NCBI GenBank assembly: GCA_934667815.1
Contig: CAKUMO010000021.1
Coordinates: forward strand, 1 to 42,629
Direction of reading: 5' to 3'
DNA from: an uncultured Oscillospiraceae bacterium
Lineage (GTDB): Bacteria > Bacillota > Clostridia > Oscillospirales > Oscillospiraceae
Length of the DNA stretch: 42,629 bases
Within the stretch, counting starts at the first letter, position 1, and each line of letters starts with the position of its first letter. The notes beneath the pieces are model-generated. The model was given only the letters and a program-made list of their open reading frames with translations, ran no database searches and was not told where the DNA came from. Shown in pieces: positions 6,539 to 15,306 of the stretch. A program made the position numbers and the translations under genes.

Positions 6539-8182
6539 ATGGATACAGCAAGGCTTACACAGCTTCTTTTCCCGGACGTTACCGCTACGCCTGAACAGCT
6601 TGAGCAACGTTTCCCGCCGCGCGAACTGCCCGAGGGCGCGGTCGTCACGCGTATGGCGCCGTCCCCGACCGGTTTTGTCCATCTGGGCAATCTGGTGCAG
6701 GGTCTCGTGGCAGAGCGCATGGCGCACCAGTCCGGCGGCGTTCTGTTTCTGCGCGTGGAGGACACCGATGCCAAGCGCGAGGTACCCGGCGCGGTCGAGG
6801 TGCTCATCGACACCTTGAAGCACTACGGCATCCACTTTGACGAGGGCGCGACCAAAACCGGCGATTCCGGCGCTTACGGTCCCTACCGCCAGCGCCAGCG
6901 CGCGGACATCTACCATGTCTATGCAAAGCAGCTCGTTTTACAGGGCGACGCCTACCCCTGCTTCTGCACGGAGGAGGAGCTGGCCGCCATGCGCGCCGAG
7001 CAGGAGGAAAAGAAGGTCAACTTCGGTTATTACGGCGCCTACGCCGTCTGGCGCGACCGCCCCATTGAGGACATCGAGGCCGCGCTGGCCGCGGGCAAGC
7101 CGTGGGTGCTGCGCTTCCGCTCCACCGGCTCGGTCGAAAACCAGTTCAAATACAACGACCTTGTCAAGGGAACGCTGACCGTCACGGAAAACGACATCGA
7201 TCAGGTACTGCTCAAGTCCGACGGCATCCCGACCTATCACTTTGCCCACGCGGTGGACGACCATCTGATGCGCACGACGCACGTCGTCCGCGGCGACGAA
7301 TGGCTGCCGAGCCTGCCCTTCCACATCCAGCTATTTAAGGCGCTGGGCTTCAGGCTGCCGAAGTACGTCCACATCGGCCCGCTGATGAAGATGGACGGCA
7401 CCTCCAAGCGCAAGCTCTCCAAGCGCAAGGACCCCGAGCTGGCGCTGACCTATTACAAGGCCGAGGGTTTCCCCGTCCGCGCGGTGTACGAGTATATCAT
7501 GACGCTCCTGAATTCCAACTACGAGGACTGGCGTAAGGCCAATCCCGACGCGTCCTCGGACGAGTTCAAGTTCTCCTGCAAGAAGCTCAATCCCGCCGGC
7601 GCGCTCTTTGACTACGCGAAGCTCTGTGACGTGTCCAAGAATGAGATCGCCCACATGGATGCCGAGACGGTCTATGCTCTCGCGCTCGAATACGCACAGG
7701 AGTTTGACCCGGACTTCGCCGCCGTCCTCGCCCGCGACCCGGAATATGCCAAGAAAATCTTCGCCATCGGCCGCGGCGGCAAGAAGCCGCGCAAGGATCT
7801 TGCCACCTGGAAGGATGTCAAGCCGTATATGGGCTTCTTCTACGACGAGTTCTTCACGCGCGAGGACTTCCCTGCGCAGTTTGACCATGCGGTCATTCGC
7901 ACCGCGCTGGAAAAATTCCTTGCCGCTTACGATCCCGCCGACGATTCCGCCGTCTGGTTCGATAAGGTCAAGGCCGTCACCACAGAAATTGGCTTCGCCG
8001 CCGACATGAAGCAGTACAAGGCCGACCCTGCCGCCTTCCCCGGCTCGGTCGCAGACGTCTCGGGCTTCCTGCGCATCGCCGTGACCGGCAAGAGCAATTC
8101 GCCCGATCTTTACACGGTCATGCAGCTTCTTGGCAGCGAGCGCAGCGCCGCCCGCATCCGCGCCGCCATGGAGGCATTGTAA
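6539..8182 (+). CDS. gltX: Glutamate--tRNA ligase
   Basis: The protein has 547 residues and charges tRNA with glutamate in the cytoplasm. The class I signature appears as PSPTGFVHLGN (HLGN replacing HIGH) and the KMSKS loop as KRKLSKRKD. The catalytic core also has RVEDTDAKRE and THVVRGDEW. The length and the spacing of these motifs match the roughly 550-residue clostridial GltX subgroup rather than the shorter E. coli type. Whether it is discriminating or also charges tRNA-Gln cannot be told from this window, and no gatCAB genes are present. Its stop is one base before the start of the CAT-like gene, so the two are surely cotranscribed. Confidence 0.95.
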   Translation: MDTARLTQLLFPDVTATPEQLEQRFPPRELPEGAVVTRMAPSPTGFVHLGNLVQGLVAERMAHQSGGVLFLRVEDTDAKREVPGAVEVLIDTLKHYGIHFDEGATKTGDSGAYGPYRQRQRADIYHVYAKQLVLQGDAYPCFCTEEELAAMRAEQEEKKVNFGYYGAYAVWRDRPIEDIEAALAAGKPWVLRFRSTGSVENQFKYNDLVKGTLTVTENDIDQVLLKSDGIPTYHFAHAVDDHLMRTTHVVRGDEWLPSLPFHIQLFKALGFRLPKYVHIGPLMKMDGTSKRKLSKRKDPELALTYYKAEGFPVRAVYEYIMTLLNSNYEDWRKANPDASSDEFKFSCKKLNPAGALFDYAKLCDVSKNEIAHMDAETVYALALEYAQEFDPDFAAVLARDPEYAKKIFAIGRGGKKPRKDLATWKDVKPYMGFFYDEFFTREDFPAQFDHAVIRTALEKFLAAYDPADDSAVWFDKVKAVTTEIGFAADMKQYKADPAAFPGSVADVSGFLRIAVTGKSNSPDLYTVMQLLGSERSAARIRAAMEAL

Positions 8183-8183
8183 G

Positions 8184-8810
8184 ATGCAGCCGCAGATCCT
8201 CGATCTGACGAACGACCCGCGCCGTGCGCATTTCGATTACTTCCGCACAATGGCCAATCCCTATCTCTCCGTCACGGCAGAGTGCGACATCACCGCACTG
8301 CGTGAAAAAACGCGTCGGGAGAAGCTGCCTTTCTTCCTGAGCTATCTTTACTGCGCGGCCAACGCCGCCAACGGCATTGCCGAGCTGCGCCGCAGAATCC
8401 GCGGGGCACAGGCCGTGGAATACGCCCGCTGCGACAGCTCGCACACCGTCGCCCTGCCGGACGGCAGCTACTGCTACTGCCGCTTGGACTGCGGAAAACC
8501 CTTCGCGGAGTTTCTTCCCTATGCGCAGGCGGAGGTCGCGCGCGTCAAGGCCGCGCCGGATATCGACGATGGCGAGGACGGCGAAAGTCTGTTTTTCATT
8601 TCCACGCTGCCGTGGCTGCGCTTCACCGGCCTGTCGCTGCCAACGCCCAGCCCCGCCGATTCCAACCCGCGCATCACCTTTGGCAAATGCGTCGAACAGG
8701 ACGGCAAAGCCTGCCTGCCCGTCAACCTGACCGTGCATCACGCGCTGGCCGACGGTCTGCACGTCGCGCGCTTCTTTGAAGCCTTCGAGCAGCGCACGCG
8801 CGAATTCTGA
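8184..8810 (+). CDS. Chloramphenicol acetyltransferase-like acyltransferase
   Basis: The protein has 208 residues and the CAT fold over its whole length: an N-terminal FDYFRTMANPYLSVTAE segment, a STLPWLRFTG stretch that matches the CAT core, and the catalytic HHALADG (HHxxxDG) motif near residue 186. All active-site elements are present. CAT-like proteins acetylate chloramphenicol or other small hydroxyl-bearing compounds. True resistance enzymes are usually mobile or inducible, while this one sits one base behind gltX in a housekeeping operon, so a chromosomal housekeeping or unknown acyl acceptor is likely. No upstream leader peptide or attenuator of the inducible cat type is seen. Confidence 0.85.
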   Translation: MQPQILDLTNDPRRAHFDYFRTMANPYLSVTAECDITALREKTRREKLPFFLSYLYCAANAANGIAELRRRIRGAQAVEYARCDSSHTVALPDGSYCYCRLDCGKPFAEFLPYAQAEVARVKAAPDIDDGEDGESLFFISTLPWLRFTGLSLPTPSPADSNPRITFGKCVEQDGKACLPVNLTVHHALADGLHVARFFEAFEQRTREF

Positions 8811-8822
8811 ATATCCAAGTCT

Positions 8823-8856
8823 AACCCCTGCCGCGTCCTGGGACGCAGCAGGGGTT
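8823..8856 (+). terminator. Terminator of the gltX operon
   Basis: AACCCCTGC pairs with GCAGGGGTT around an internal CGTCC/GGACG helix. The T-run is weak (GGTTATC). The tag CAGGTTGTCAAAA follows at 8859. Confidence 0.7.
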
Positions 8857-8858
8857 AT

Positions 8859-8871
8859 CAGGTTGTCAAAA
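8859..8871 (+). repeat. Post-terminator tag, variant CAGGTTGTCAAAA
   Basis: Related to the tags at 3114, 25044 and 38200, two bases past the terminator stem. Confidence 0.45.
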
Positions 8872-8878
8872 AAACGAT

Positions 8879-9060
8879 CCGGTTGAAAGCTTCGGAGGGA
8901 AGGATAGTGTGAAAGGGAACCGTCATGGTTCCCTTTCGCGTTCAATAACCCGCCGCAGCGGCCAAAATTGCAAAATAATAAAAATCATACAAATTTTGAT
9001 TTTGCAATTTTGCAGTCAGCTTATCCCAAAAGTCCGGAGGGACTTTGGGGATAAGCTGCA
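8879..9060 (+). repeat. Structured intergenic repeat, copy 1 (four hairpins)
   Basis: The unit shares long identical blocks with 25068-25240. Successive inverted repeats are: A, GAAAGGGAACC 8911-8921 with its complement 8927-8937; B, GCCGC-A-GCGGC at about 8952-8962; C, AAAATTGCAAAAT 8964-8976 with 8999-9011, 13 perfect pairs; D, 9018-9035 with 9040-9057, 17 of 18 pairs around a GGAG loop. No convincing protein is encoded. It fills most of the 433-bp gap between the CAT-like gene and the amino-acid importer. It may be a small RNA, an mRNA 3'-end element or a non-autonomous mobile repeat. Confidence 0.7.
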
Positions 9061-9094
9061 CAAAGTGCACAGCGAAGCGCGCGGTTTTCTCGTC

Positions 9095-9143
9095 CTTGTA
9101 TATGTATTCACCAAAATGCAAAAATTATGAATATTTATTCTGA
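9095..9143. promoter_or_regulatory. Pair of ARG-box-like operators
   Basis: The ARG-box consensus is an 18-bp palindrome, TGAAT-N4-ATTCA. Box 1 (9095-9112) reads TGTAT-ATGT-ATTCA. Box 2 (9126-9143) reads TGAAT-ATTT-ATTCT. Each has one mismatch in ten core positions. The centres are 31 bp apart, about three helical turns, and box 2 ends 7 bp before the -35. This suggests ArgR-family control of the importer. The AT-rich setting makes chance matches possible. Confidence 0.45.
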
Positions 9144-9150
9144 TTTTTGC

Positions 9151-9179
9151 TTGACAAAGCGGCATCCGAGTGATAGAGT
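9151..9179 (+). promoter_or_regulatory. Promoter of the amino-acid importer operon
   Basis: A perfect TTGACA (9151-9156), a 17-bp spacer and TAGAGT (9174-9179). Confidence 0.6.
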
Positions 9180-9243
9180 ATGCACCATCAAGAAAACGAC
9201 CGAGAGGCTGGCCCCTCCCGTAACGCAAGAAAGGATGTTCCCC

Positions 9244-10101
9244 ATGAAAAAGAAAAATCTGCTCGCGCTGATTCTGGCGCTCGCACTGATGCTCACACTG
9301 GCCGCCTGCGGCTCCAAGAATTCCGAGACGCCCGCCAACGCGCTGGAAAAGATCAAGGCCGACGGCGTGCTGACCGTCGTCACCAGCCCGGACTTCAGCC
9401 CGATGGAATTCATCGATTCGTCCAAGGACGGTCAGGAACAATACGTCGGCTTCGACATCTCGCTGGCCAAGTACATTGCCGATTACATCGGCGTGAGTCT
9501 TGTCATTGACCCGATGAACTTCGATGCCTGCGAGACCGCCGTCTCCACCGGCTCTGCCAAGATGGGCATCTCCGGCTTCTCCTGGACGGAAAAGCGTGCA
9601 GAAAACTGCGAAATGTCCGACTACTACTACGCCGGCGACAATGAGACCGAGCAGATGCTCGTCATCCGCAAGGACGATGCCGCAAAGTACACCAAGCCCG
9701 AGGATTTTGCCGGTCAGGATGTCGGTGCGCAGATTTCCTCCCTGCAGCTCCAGCTTGTCGAGGAGCAGCTCACGGATTCGACCGCCGTGCCCATCGGTGA
9801 CATCACCGTCGGCGTGATGGAGCTGAAGTCCGGCAACATCGAAGCGCTGGCCGTCGCAAAGGGCAACGGCCAGATGATCGTCGATGCCAACCCGGAGCTT
9901 GTCATCTGCGATTGGCAGTTCACGGTCGATCCCAAGTACGTCGGCAACGTGGTCATGATGCCCAAGGGCGAAACCGAGCTGCTGGCTGTCGTCAACGAAG
10001 CGCTGGCCAAGGCCGCGTCCGAAGGACTGTATGCGCAGTGGTATGAAGCTGCCGTGGAGCTGGGCAAGAGCGAAAACGCCAAGGAGCTTACGCTCGATTG
10101 A
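9244..10101 (+). CDS. Polar amino-acid ABC transporter, substrate-binding lipoprotein
   Basis: The protein has 285 residues. The signal peptide ends in lipobox LAAC with C22 as the lipid anchor. The rest is a family-3 periplasmic-binding fold, with an ADGVLTVVTSPDFSPMEF start, GFDISLAKYIADYIG, and the second lobe beginning at about 170. It captures a polar amino acid outside the cell and delivers it to the permease and ATPase encoded next. The ATG at 9244 is chosen because an AAAGGATG site precedes it and the signal peptide starts there. ARG-box-like sites upstream hint at arginine or another basic amino acid, but the ligand cannot be read directly. Confidence 0.92.
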   Translation: MKKKNLLALILALALMLTLAACGSKNSETPANALEKIKADGVLTVVTSPDFSPMEFIDSSKDGQEQYVGFDISLAKYIADYIGVSLVIDPMNFDACETAVSTGSAKMGISGFSWTEKRAENCEMSDYYYAGDNETEQMLVIRKDDAAKYTKPEDFAGQDVGAQISSLQLQLVEEQLTDSTAVPIGDITVGVMELKSGNIEALAVAKGNGQMIVDANPELVICDWQFTVDPKYVGNVVMMPKGETELLAVVNEALAKAASEGLYAQWYEAAVELGKSENAKELTLD

Positions 10102-10126
10102 TTTGATTTGATAAGATGCGCCGCCT

Positions 10127-10154
10127 GTGCCGGATACCCTGCCGTATCCGGCAC
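10127..10154 (+). promoter_or_regulatory. Intercistronic hairpin
   Basis: Perfect 11-bp arms GTGCCGGATAC (10127-10137) and GTATCCGGCAC (10144-10154) with a 6-base loop and no T-run. It lies between the binding-protein and permease genes, where such structures commonly stabilise the upstream message so the binding protein is made in excess. Confidence 0.6.
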
Positions 10155-10177
10155 TGCGTGCGCCGAACGGAGGAAGC

Positions 10178-10882
10178 ATGAAATTTATCGATTTTGAAAA
10201 GCTGGCCGCCCTGTTTCTGGAATACTGGGACAAATTCCTCGGCACGGGTCTGGAATACACCCTCGCACTGGCCGCCGTCACGGTCGGCGTCGGCACGGTC
10301 TTTGCGGCGCTGCTGGCGCTGATGAAAATGTCCAAGATCCCGCCGCTGCGCTGGATCTCCAACATTTATATTGAGATCATTCGCGGCACGCCCATGCTCT
10401 TGCAGCTCTATTTCTTCTATTTCGGTCTGCCCATGCTCATTCCCGCGCTGCAAAAGCAGAAGTTCTTCTGCGTTGCGGTCGCGCTGGTCTGCAACAGCGC
10501 CGCCTATGTCGCGGAGGTCATCCGTTCGGGCATTCAGGCCGTCGATCCCGGCCAGCGCGAGGCCTCGCTCAGTCTGGGCTTCAGCGAGACGAAAACGATG
10601 TGGTTCGTAGTCATCCCGCAGGCGATCAAGAACATTCTGCCTGCACTCGGCAACGAATTTATCATGATCATCAAGGACACCTCGCTGGCTTCGACCTTCT
10701 TCGTCGGCGATCTGATGACGCAGTACCTCGTGGTCAAGGGCGCGACGATGCGGCCGATCGAGCCGCTGGTCATCGTGGGCGTGATCTATTTCCTCATGAC
10801 CTTCACGTTGAGCAAGGTTTTCGGGCATTTTGAGAAGAAATTGCAGCGCAGCGACCGGCGCAGCGGCGCCAAGGGCGCGTAA
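10178..10882 (+). CDS. Polar amino-acid ABC transporter, permease
   Basis: The protein has 234 residues and about five membrane helices. It is of the HisM/GlnP class. The cytoplasmic EAA loop is visible as AVDPGQREASLSLGFSE (near 125-141), which docks on the ATPase. The N-terminal TLALAAVTVGVGTV helix is typical. The start at ATG 10178 follows a GGAGG site, and frame sequence upstream of it overlaps the intercistronic hairpin. One permease gene implies a homodimeric channel. It sits between the binding-protein and ATPase genes. Confidence 0.92.
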   Translation: MKFIDFEKLAALFLEYWDKFLGTGLEYTLALAAVTVGVGTVFAALLALMKMSKIPPLRWISNIYIEIIRGTPMLLQLYFFYFGLPMLIPALQKQKFFCVAVALVCNSAAYVAEVIRSGIQAVDPGQREASLSLGFSETKTMWFVVIPQAIKNILPALGNEFIMIIKDTSLASTFFVGDLMTQYLVVKGATMRPIEPLVIVGVIYFLMTFTLSKVFGHFEKKLQRSDRRSGAKGA

Positions 10883-10894
10883 GGAGGCGGACAG

Positions 10895-11632
10895 ATGGAA
10901 AAGCTCATTGAGGTCAAGGATCTGAAAAAATACTATAACGGCGGCGAGGTCAAGGCGCTCGACGGCATCAGCGTGGACATCTGCAAGGGCGATGTCATCG
11001 CGGTCATCGGCCCGTCCGGCGGCGGCAAGAGCACCTTTCTGCGCAGCCTGAACCTGCTGGAAACGCCCACCTCGGGCAGCATTTTCTTCGACGGCGTGGA
11101 TATTACGAGCAAAAAGGTCGATCTTCCTCTGCATCGGCAGAAGATGGGCATGGTCTTTCAGCATTTCAACCTGTTTCCGCATATGACGGTGCTGGACAAT
11201 CTGACCATGGCGCCCATCCGCATCAAGAAAATGCCCAAGGCCGAGGCCAAGGAAAAGGCCATGGCGCTTTTGCAGCGCGTCGGTCTGGCAGACCGCGCGG
11301 GCGCTTACCCCGCGCAGCTCTCCGGCGGGCAAAAGCAGCGCGTCGCCATCGTGCGTGCGCTGGCGATGGAGCCGGAGGTCATGCTTTTTGACGAGCCGAC
11401 AAGCGCACTCGACCCGGAAATGGTCGGCGAGGTGCTCGAGGTCATGCGCGAGCTGGCACACGCCGGGATGACCATGGTGGTCGTCACGCACGAGATGGGC
11501 TTTGCCCGCGAGGTCGGCAGCCGTGTGCTGTTCATCGACAGCGGCAAGCTCTGCGAGGAAGGCACCCCGGAACAGATCTTCGGTCATCCGCAAAGTCCGC
11601 GCCTGCAGAGCTTCCTGCAAAAAGTTCTGTAA
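10895..11632 (+). CDS. Polar amino-acid ABC transporter, ATPase (GlnQ-like)
   Basis: The protein has 245 residues, the usual length of GlnQ/HisP ATPases. It contains Walker [10 protein letters not shown] (39-47), the Q-loop [13 protein letters not shown], signature LSGGQKQR, Walker [13 protein letters not shown] and the H-loop [10 protein letters not shown]. It powers import through the upstream permease. An AAGGAGG site precedes the ATG, and the 12-bp gap from the permease shows a single operon. Confidence 0.95.
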   Translation: MEKLIEVKDLKKYYNGGEVKALDGISVDICKGDVIAVIGPSGGGKSTFLRSLNLLETPTSGSIFFDGVDITSKKVDLPLHRQKMGMVFQHFNLFPHMTVLDNLTMAPIRIKKMPKAEAKEKAMALLQRVGLADRAGAYPAQLSGGQKQRVAIVRALAMEPEVMLFDEPTSALDPEMVGEVLEVMRELAHAGMTMVVVTHEMGFAREVGSRVLFIDSGKLCEEGTPEQIFGHPQSPRLQSFLQKVL

Positions 11633-11644
11633 TATGATACTAAT

Positions 11645-11676
11645 GCCGCCTCCGTCGTTTTTCCGACAGAGGCGGT
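11645..11676. terminator. Bidirectional terminator between importer and copA
   Basis: GCCGCCTC and GAGGCGGT flank an inner GTCG/CGAC helix. It ends both the rightward importer operon and the leftward csoR-copA operon. Confidence 0.7.
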
Positions 11677-11681
11677 AATTC

Positions 11682-14189
11682 TTATTCAATTTCCGTGACC
11701 GTATAATCCTCGGCCTCGACGGCCTGCCGCAGAGCCTCGTCCGCAACGGGCGCGGTGAGCGTGACGACGGCTGTGCCGGCCTCGTGGCTGACCTCGGCGG
11801 AGGCGACGTTCGGCAGTGCCTCGAGTGCGTGCTTGACCGTGGCCTCGCAGTGGCCGCACATCATGCCCTCGATTTTTATCGTGCGCACGAGCGGCTGCAC
11901 CGTAGGCTTGGTCTTGGCACGGCGCTTGTGGTCGTGCTTCGGGTCGCGCAGCTTGAAGAAATTCAGCCGCAGCGCGTTAGACACCACGCAGAAGCTCGAA
12001 AGGCTCATGGCCGCAGCGCCGAACATGGGATTGAGCGTCAGTCCGAAGGCCACGAAGCAGCCCGCTGCCAGCGGAATGCCGACGACGTTGTAGAAAAACG
12101 CCCAGAACAGATTCTCATGGATGTTGCGCAGCGTCGCGCGGCTCAGGCGGATTGCTGCCGGGACGTCCATCAGGCTGCTTTTCATCAGAACAACATCCGC
12201 CGCGTCGATGGCAACGTCCGCACCCGCGCCGATGGCGATGCCGATGTCCGCACGCGTAAGGGCAGGCGCATCGTTGATGCCGTCGCCCACCATGGCGACC
12301 TTACCGCTATTCTTCAGGCGCCGGACGACCGACTCCTTGCCGTCGGGCAGCACGCCCGCAATGACCTCGTCCACGCCCGCCTGCGCGCCGATGGCCTTGG
12401 CGGTGCGCTCGTTATCGCCCGTGAGCATGACCACGCGGATGCCCATGCCCTGCAATTCGTGCACGGCGCGTGCGCTGTCCGGTTTGATGGTATCCGCAAC
12501 GGCGATCATGCCAAGAATTTTCCCGTCCTCGGCAAAGAGCAGGGGCGTTTTCCCCTCGCCCGCCAGCGCCTCGGCGCGTTCCCGAAGCGCGGAGGAAACC
12601 GCCGCTTGTTCGGAGAGATAGCGCAGGCTGCCGCCGAGCAGTTTTTTCCCCGCGCGCATGGCCGTCAGACCGTTTCCGGGCAGCGCGGAGAAATCCGTCA
12701 CGTCCTGCGCCGTCATGTGCAGCGCCGCGCACTTTTCCGTGACGGCCTTGGCCAGCGGATGCTCGCTGCGCGCTTCAAGCGCCAGCGCCGCAGAAAGAAG
12801 CGTTTCCTCGGAAACGCCCTCAACGGGCACAATGTCTGTCACGCGCGGCTCGCCGGAGGTGATGGTGCCGGTCTTGTCGAGCGCGACGATCTGTACCTTG
12901 CCCGCCTGCTCGAGGGAAACGCCGGTCTTGAACAAAATGCCATTCTTCGCGCCGAGGCCGTTGCCGACCATGATGGCCACCGGCGTGGCCAGTCCCAGTG
13001 CGCACGGGCAGCTAATGACCAGCACGGAAATACCGCGTGCAAGCGCATAGCTGAACTCCCGGCCAAGCAGGAGCCACACGACAAAGGTCACCAGCGCAAT
13101 GGCGATGACCGCCGGAACAAACACGCCGGACACACGGTCTGCAACCTTGGCGATCGGCGCTTTGGTCGCAGCGGCGTCGCTGACCATTTTGATGATCTGC
13201 GAAAGCGTGGTGTCCTCGCCCACGCGCGTGGCCTCGCAGCGCAGGAAGCCCGACTGATTGACCGTCGCAGCCGAGACGCCGTCGCCGGGAGCCTTATCCA
13301 CGGGGATGCTCTCGCCCGTCAGGGCAGCCTCGTTCACGGCGCTGCTGCCTTCCAATACGACGCCGTCCACCGGAATGTTCTCGCCGGGCCGGACGGCGAA
13401 AATGTCGCCCTTCTTTACCTGCGCAATGGGTACCGTGACCTCCTGCCCGTCTCTGACCAGCCGTGCAGTCTTGGGAGCGAGCTTCATCAGGCTTTTCAAG
13501 GCGTTCGTGGTCTTGCCCTTGGAGCGTGCCTCGAGAAGTTTGCCGACGGTGATGAGCGTCAGAATCATGGCTGCGGATTCAAAATAAAACTCGTCCATGT
13601 AGGTCATTACGCCCTGCATATCGCCGTCCACCTGTGCGCGCGTCATGGCAAACAGCGCGTACACGCTCCAGACAAACGAAGCCATGGAGCCGAGAGCGAC
13701 CAGCGTGTCCATGTTCGGTGCACGGTGCCAGAGGCTTTTAAAGCCGCTGATAAAAAACTTCTGGTTGATGACCATAATAATGCCGGCCAGCAGGAGCTGC
13801 ACCAGTCCCATGGCGACATGGTTGCCCTCAAACCACTTCGGCAGCGGCCATGACCACATCATGTGTCCCATGGAAAAATACATCAGCACCAGCAAAAAGC
13901 CCACCGACGCGATGAGCCGTCTTTTCAGCTTCGGCGTTTCATGGTCGGCCAGTGCATCCTCGTCCGGCGCAGCGCCTGCGGCCTTTTCCGCACCCTTGAG
14001 GCTTGCCCCATAGCCTGCCTCCTGCACGGCGCGGACGATGCTCTCCGGCGCGGCCGTGCCCTCCACGCCCATGGAATTGGTCAAAAGGCTCACCGAGCAG
14101 CTCGTCACACCCGGCACCTTCGACACCGCCTTTTCCACGCGGGCACTGCAGGCGGCGCAGCTCATGCCCGTTACGTTATATTGCTGCAT
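11682..14189 (-). CDS. copA: Copper-exporting P1B ATPase with N- and C-terminal metal-binding domains
   Basis: The protein has 835 residues. In order it has an N-terminal HMA domain with GMSCAAC (C11, C14), membrane helices, an actuator TGES (291-294), the ion-path CPC (394-396), phosphorylation motif DKTGT (D438), [10 protein letters not shown], and a final HMA domain at about 770-835 with GMMCGHC (C778, C781). It pumps Cu(I) out using ATP. The C-terminal HMA domain, after a His/Lys-rich linker, is unusual for the family and looks like a fused CopZ chaperone, since no free copZ is nearby. It lies 10 bp behind csoR in one operon. Confidence 0.94.
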   Translation of the reverse strand: MQQYNVTGMSCAACSARVEKAVSKVPGVTSCSVSLLTNSMGVEGTAAPESIVRAVQEAGYGASLKGAEKAAGAAPDEDALADHETPKLKRRLIASVGFLLVLMYFSMGHMMWSWPLPKWFEGNHVAMGLVQLLLAGIIMVINQKFFISGFKSLWHRAPNMDTLVALGSMASFVWSVYALFAMTRAQVDGDMQGVMTYMDEFYFESAAMILTLITVGKLLEARSKGKTTNALKSLMKLAPKTARLVRDGQEVTVPIAQVKKGDIFAVRPGENIPVDGVVLEGSSAVNEAALTGESIPVDKAPGDGVSAATVNQSGFLRCEATRVGEDTTLSQIIKMVSDAAATKAPIAKVADRVSGVFVPAVIAIALVTFVVWLLLGREFSYALARGISVLVISCPCALGLATPVAIMVGNGLGAKNGILFKTGVSLEQAGKVQIVALDKTGTITSGEPRVTDIVPVEGVSEETLLSAALALEARSEHPLAKAVTEKCAALHMTAQDVTDFSALPGNGLTAMRAGKKLLGGSLRYLSEQAAVSSALRERAEALAGEGKTPLLFAEDGKILGMIAVADTIKPDSARAVHELQGMGIRVVMLTGDNERTAKAIGAQAGVDEVIAGVLPDGKESVVRRLKNSGKVAMVGDGINDAPALTRADIGIAIGAGADVAIDAADVVLMKSSLMDVPAAIRLSRATLRNIHENLFWAFFYNVVGIPLAAGCFVAFGLTLNPMFGAAAMSLSSFCVVSNALRLNFFKLRDPKHDHKRRAKTKPTVQPLVRTIKIEGMMCGHCEATVKHALEALPNVASAEVSHEAGTAVVTLTAPVADEALRQAVEAEDYTVTEIE

Positions 14190-14199
14190 AATTTTCCTC

Positions 14200-14499
14200 C
14201 TATTTCATCAGCTTCTGCACCGTGGCGATCAGCTCATCGACGATCTCGTCACGCCCCGCGTGCAGATCCTCGACGACGCATCCACGGATATGATTCCCCA
14301 ACAGCTCCCGATTAAAAGCATTGATTGCCGCGCCGGCCGCCGCAGACTGCTGCAAAATATCGTTGCAGTAGGCATCGTTTTCCAGCATGGCCTCCAAGCC
14401 GCGGATCTGACCCTCGATACGCTTGAGACGATTCATCAGCGCCTTCTTCTGCGCGGCGGAGCGTTCGGTCTTGCGGCAGCAGGGACAGGTGTTTCCCAT
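14200..14499 (-). CDS. csoR: CsoR-type copper-sensing repressor
   Basis: The protein has 99 residues and is all-helical. The Cu(I) ligand triad of the family is present: C45, H70 and C74 (HIRGC). An extra CPCC motif lies at residues 5-8, as in many clostridial members. It represses its own operon until Cu(I) binds. The ATG at 14499 is used because an AAAGGAG site lies 6 bases before it. An in-frame start further up at 14556 would place the coding start upstream of the promoter. The next gene, copA, is the expected target. Confidence 0.93.
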   Translation of the reverse strand: MGNTCPCCRKTERSAAQKKALMNRLKRIEGQIRGLEAMLENDAYCNDILQQSAAAGAAINAFNRELLGNHIRGCVVEDLHAGRDEIVDELIATVQKLMK

Positions 14500-14523
14500 G
14501 CGCTCATCTCCTTTTCTGTCCGC

Positions 14524-14552
14524 ATTATATACCCCCAGGGAGTATTTGTCAA
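14524..14552 (-). promoter_or_regulatory. Perfect consensus csoR-copA promoter with embedded CsoR operator
   Basis: On the minus strand TTGACA (14547-14552), a 17-bp spacer and TATAAT (14524-14529) match consensus at all twelve positions. The spacer holds the pseudo-palindrome ATACTCCC-T-GGGGGTAT, which has the TACCCC/GGGGTA form of CsoR boxes. A repressor bound there would sit squarely between -35 and -10. Confidence 0.85.
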
Positions 14553-14662
14553 GCATTTTCCTATTAAATTGCTATGTTTTATTTTCGCACTTTTTTGTAT
14601 ATACTACCGAAAGTGCCGGAATACTGTCACGAGACGGCACATAAGATGGGAGATACTTCTAA

Positions 14663-14691
14663 TTGCCTTTTCTCCGTACTTTCGATACAAT
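14663..14691 (+). promoter_or_regulatory. Promoter of xpt-guaA
   Basis: TTGCCT (14663-14668), a 17-bp spacer and TACAAT (14686-14691). The leader would be only about 27 bases, which leaves no room for a purine riboswitch. A small inverted repeat GTGCCG / CGGCAC (14613-14618, 14635-14640) lies upstream. Confidence 0.5.
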
Positions 14692-14724
14692 AATCTTATA
14701 TTTTCTGATTGGAGGTCGATCCCA

Positions 14725-15306
14725 ATGAACAAGCTCAAGCAGCGTATCCGCACCGAGGGCCGCGTCCTGCCCGGCAATATCGTCAAAGTGGACGGTTTTC
14801 TGAACCATCGGGTCGATGTCGCCTTTATGCAGGAGCTGGCGGACGAGTTCGCCAAGATTTTCCCCATTGAGGACGTCACGCTCGTTTTGACGGCGGAAGC
14901 AAGCGGTATCGCGCTGGCCACGATCTGCGCCCAAAAATATGGTGTTCCCCTGCTGTTTGCGAAGAAGGCAAAGAGCGACAACATCGAGGGCGGATTGTAC
15001 CAGAGCGATATTTTTTCTTACACCTATAAGAAAAAGGTTACGCTGCTCGTGGCCAAGGATTGGATCCACTCCAACGACCGTGTACTCATCATCGACGACT
15101 TTATGGCGCGCGGCGAGGCCATGCGCGGCCTGTGCGAGATCGTCGAGCACGCGGGTGCAACGCTTGTGGGCATCGGCGTCGCGGTGGAAAAGGGCTTTCA
15201 GGGCGGCGGCGACGCACTGCGCGCCGCAGGCTATCCCCTGCACTCTCTGGCCGTCATTGACAAGGCCGAGCCGGGCAACATCGTCTTTCGCGGAGGCGAC
15301 GACTGA
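14725..15306 (+). CDS. xpt: Xanthine phosphoribosyltransferase
   Basis: The protein has 193 residues, matching Xpt. It joins xanthine to PRPP to make XMP. The PRPP-binding motif is [14 protein letters not shown] (120-133). The start at 14725 is set by a TTGGAGG site 9 bases upstream. It overlaps guaA by one base (ATGA), so the operon makes XMP and then aminates it to GMP, a compact xanthine-to-GMP salvage route. No purine riboswitch is visible. Confidence 0.92.
   Translation: MNKLKQRIRTEGRVLPGNIVKVDGFLNHRVDVAFMQELADEFAKIFPIEDVTLVLTAEASGIALATICAQKYGVPLLFAKKAKSDNIEGGLYQSDIFSYTYKKKVTLLVAKDWIHSNDRVLIIDDFMARGEAMRGLCEIVEHAGATLVGIGVAVEKGFQGGGDALRAAGYPLHSLAVIDKAEPGNIVFRGGDD

Noticed and set aside
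8909..9130. Short plus-strand frame across intergenic repeat copy 1
   Set aside because: Its translation follows the hairpin DNA; the copy-2 frame diverges and there is no ribosome site.
11784..13853. Long plus-strand open frame opposite copA
   Set aside because: Arg/His-rich product with no motif; copA on the other strand has every catalytic motif of the family.
14557..14724. Possible purine or guanidine riboswitch before xpt
   Set aside because: The conserved core segments of the purine and ykkC aptamers are absent, and a good promoter lies about 35 bases before the start codon. Only a 6-bp inverted repeat was seen.
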